In this document: in pieces, positions 4,600 to 5,707 of the stretch | Position numbering within the stretch: position 1 is the first letter of the stretch | Layout: each line of letters begins with the position of its first letter | Made by a program: the position numbers and the translations under genes | From: Candidatus Saccharimonadota bacterium | Lineage (GTDB): Bacteria; Patescibacteriota; Saccharimonadia; UBA4664 | Assembly: GCA_029237755.1 (NCBI GenBank) | Contig: JAQZBT010000068.1 | Location: 1 to 5,707, forward strand | Direction of reading: 5' to 3' | Length of the DNA stretch: 5,707 bases | Notes under the pieces: model-generated | Databases searched by the model: none | What the model was told of the DNA's origin: nothing | Seen by the model: only the letters and a program-made list of their open reading frames with translations

Positions 4600-5514
4600 A
4601 TGGTCAGCGAAACACTCGCCTTAATCCCCTTCGGGTACGCCTTGGCTTACGCCATCTACGGCGGAGTGGAGTTTGGGCTGCCCCTGCTCGCATTCAGTAA
4701 CGACAAGCGCGTGAAGGCCGAGGCGGGTTTCGGGCTGCGCTGGGAAAGCGTCAATCTACTACTCGGACTGGCGCTGGGATCGGCGGTACTACTCTTTCCG
4801 GCAGCGGTCGAGCCTCTCGAGAATGAGCTGAAGTGGTATGTGATAATCGCCGCCGTGCTGCTGGTGGCGCGGTTTGCGTTGATCGCGTGGAACCGGATGA
4901 GTCCCGGTGAATCGGTCTGGATCAAATGGGTGCTGGCGGGCGTGAGCCTGCTACTCCCGGCCGTGATGGCCTTGGGAGTGGTAGTGCTGCTGACCGGCGA
5001 CGGCTACGTGCTGCACCATCCGGAGCTGGCGTTGTCCTTGGCTGTGGCGGCGCCGCTGCTGGCGGTGGCTGTGTCGGGCGGGTTCTTCTATAAGTCTGGT
5101 ACCGTGCTGCGGACTATGGCCCGGCGCGGCTATCTGGCGGCCGGAATCTGGACAGCCGTGACGTTGCCGCTGGCGCTGGTGCTCGACCCGACCGTGCTTG
5201 AAGGCCGCAACCTGCTGGAAGTGAGCTGGCCGTTGATGGTCGCATTGGCCCTGGGGTTGCCGATCCTGATGTGGCAGGGGCGGCTGCGCTACTTCCTGGC
5301 CAGCGCAGTCTTGATCACCGGTTTTGCGACGGTGCTGTACCGCTTGTTGTCGCCTTACGTGATGCGGCCGTTTGTGCGCATGGACGCGGCCTCAGCCGAG
5401 AACGTCATGCAGGTGGCGGTCGTGGTGGCCTTTATCGTGTCGTTCTTCTTCGTCTTCCCCTTCCTGGAGAAGGTGATGACCTGGGCTACTTCAGAGCGCG
5501 AAGCAATTCGATAG
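4600..5514 (+). CDS. Nine-helix membrane protein, cytochrome bd oxidase subunit II (CydB)-like
   Basis: A 304-residue integral membrane protein with about nine hydrophobic segments (roughly 5-31, 50-70, 78-97, 106-131, 142-163, 176-196, 208-225, 229-252, 267-290), the number known for CydB. The first helix ends in YGGVEFG (20-26), which resembles the CydB DGFDLG pattern. WESVN (48-52), followed by a helix ending in LFPAAV (65-70), resembles the CydB WDGNxVW...LFAAFP block. Near the end LITGFATVLYRLLSPYVM (238-255) followed by a polar DAASAEN loop matches the layout of the last two CydB helices. CydB is the haem-free partner of CydA in the quinol oxidase that reduces oxygen. At 304 residues it is shorter than the usual 330-380 and several key residues are replaced, so it may be a divergent relative or another polytopic family. 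The divergent NDH-2 gene supports a respiratory role. No cydA is in the window. Its last 29 bases overlap a convergent gene. Confidence 0.55.
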   Translation: MVSETLALIPFGYALAYAIYGGVEFGLPLLAFSNDKRVKAEAGFGLRWESVNLLLGLALGSAVLLFPAAVEPLENELKWYVIIAAVLLVARFALIAWNRMSPGESVWIKWVLAGVSLLLPAVMALGVVVLLTGDGYVLHHPELALSLAVAAPLLAVAVSGGFFYKSGTVLRTMARRGYLAAGIWTAVTLPLALVLDPTVLEGRNLLEVSWPLMVALALGLPILMWQGRLRYFLASAVLITGFATVLYRLLSPYVMRPFVRMDAASAENVMQVAVVVAFIVSFFFVFPFLEKVMTWATSEREAIR

Positions 5515-5707
5515 CCGTGCGCGCTTGGAAGACGGCGGCCATGACGTCGCCGCCGGACTTGTTGATGTTCCAGGCGACGTCCGTAAGTATCTTGTAGACG
5601 GCGTGGATCTTGATGGCGTCGGGGTCTGAGATGGTGCGGGCCTGTTGCAGTACGAGGTCGCGGGGTTCCGGCACAGCCATGAGCGAGTACCAGAGTGAGA
5701 CGTAGTC
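5486..5707 (-). CDS. C-terminal part of an unidentified protein, cut by the window edge
   Basis: A minus-strand frame is open from the right edge to a TAG at 5486-5488, giving at least 73 codons. An ATG at 5678-5680 could start a 64-residue protein, but no ribosome binding site precedes it and the frame continues in the same style (DYVSLWYSLMAVPEPRD) to the edge, so the true start probably lies outside. The visible part looks mostly helical and polar (IHAVYKILTDVAWNINKSGG, then AAVFQARTAIELLRALK), with no transmembrane segment and no motif I recognise. The gene converges on the CydB-like gene and the two stop-codon ends overlap by 29 bases, with no intrinsic terminator visible between them. 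Confidence 0.6.
   Translation of the reverse strand, partial: DYVSLWYSLMAVPEPRDLVLQQARTISDPDAIKIHAVYKILTDVAWNINKSGGDVMAAVFQARTAIELLRALK

Overview
The window is 5.7 kb of moderately GC-rich bacterial DNA using ordinary stop codons. It holds six complete or near-complete protein genes, one gene cut by the right edge, and one strongly structured non-coding RNA locus that I cannot assign to a family. Nothing here fixes the taxon. A short FolD with a GQGKLVGAP cofactor loop, and transcripts that seem to start at or just before the ATG, hint at a small-genome lineage such as the candidate phyla radiation (Saccharibacteria-like), but this is a weak inference. There is no CRISPR array, insertion sequence or phage gene.

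Left part (1-1070, all minus strand): two small unrecognised membrane proteins lie in series. The downstream one (29-391) has its own promoter and Shine-Dalgarno sequence and ends in a textbook intrinsic terminator that contains its stop codon. The two genes are separated by a 14-bp perfect hairpin with a T-run and a second, smaller hairpin over the upstream gene's stop. The upstream gene (537-956) has a puzzling start.

Middle (1071-2602, minus strand): a two-gene unit, a free-standing LssY C-terminal-domain protein followed by folD, coupled by an ATGA overlap. A consensus extended -10 sits 10 bases before the first ATG.

Centre (2691-3303): about 580 nt with no convincing protein gene. On the minus strand it starts with a near-perfect sigma-70 promoter (TTGACA, 17 bp, TAGAAT) and ends with a strong intrinsic terminator. 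Between them are many hairpins, a 15-pair interrupted helix closing a three-way junction, a local pseudoknot and crossing long-range complementarities. It lacks the tmRNA T-arm and the RNase P core sequences. This is the best candidate for something undescribed.

Right part (3323-5707): a type II NADH:quinone dehydrogenase (minus) and a nine-helix membrane protein resembling cytochrome bd oxidase subunit II (plus) are transcribed divergently from overlapping -10 boxes. Together they would make a minimal respiratory chain: NADH to quinone by the first, quinol to oxygen by an oxidase containing the second. A CydA-type subunit, which would carry the haems, is not in the window. The membrane protein gene overlaps by 29 bases the end of a convergent gene that runs off the right edge.
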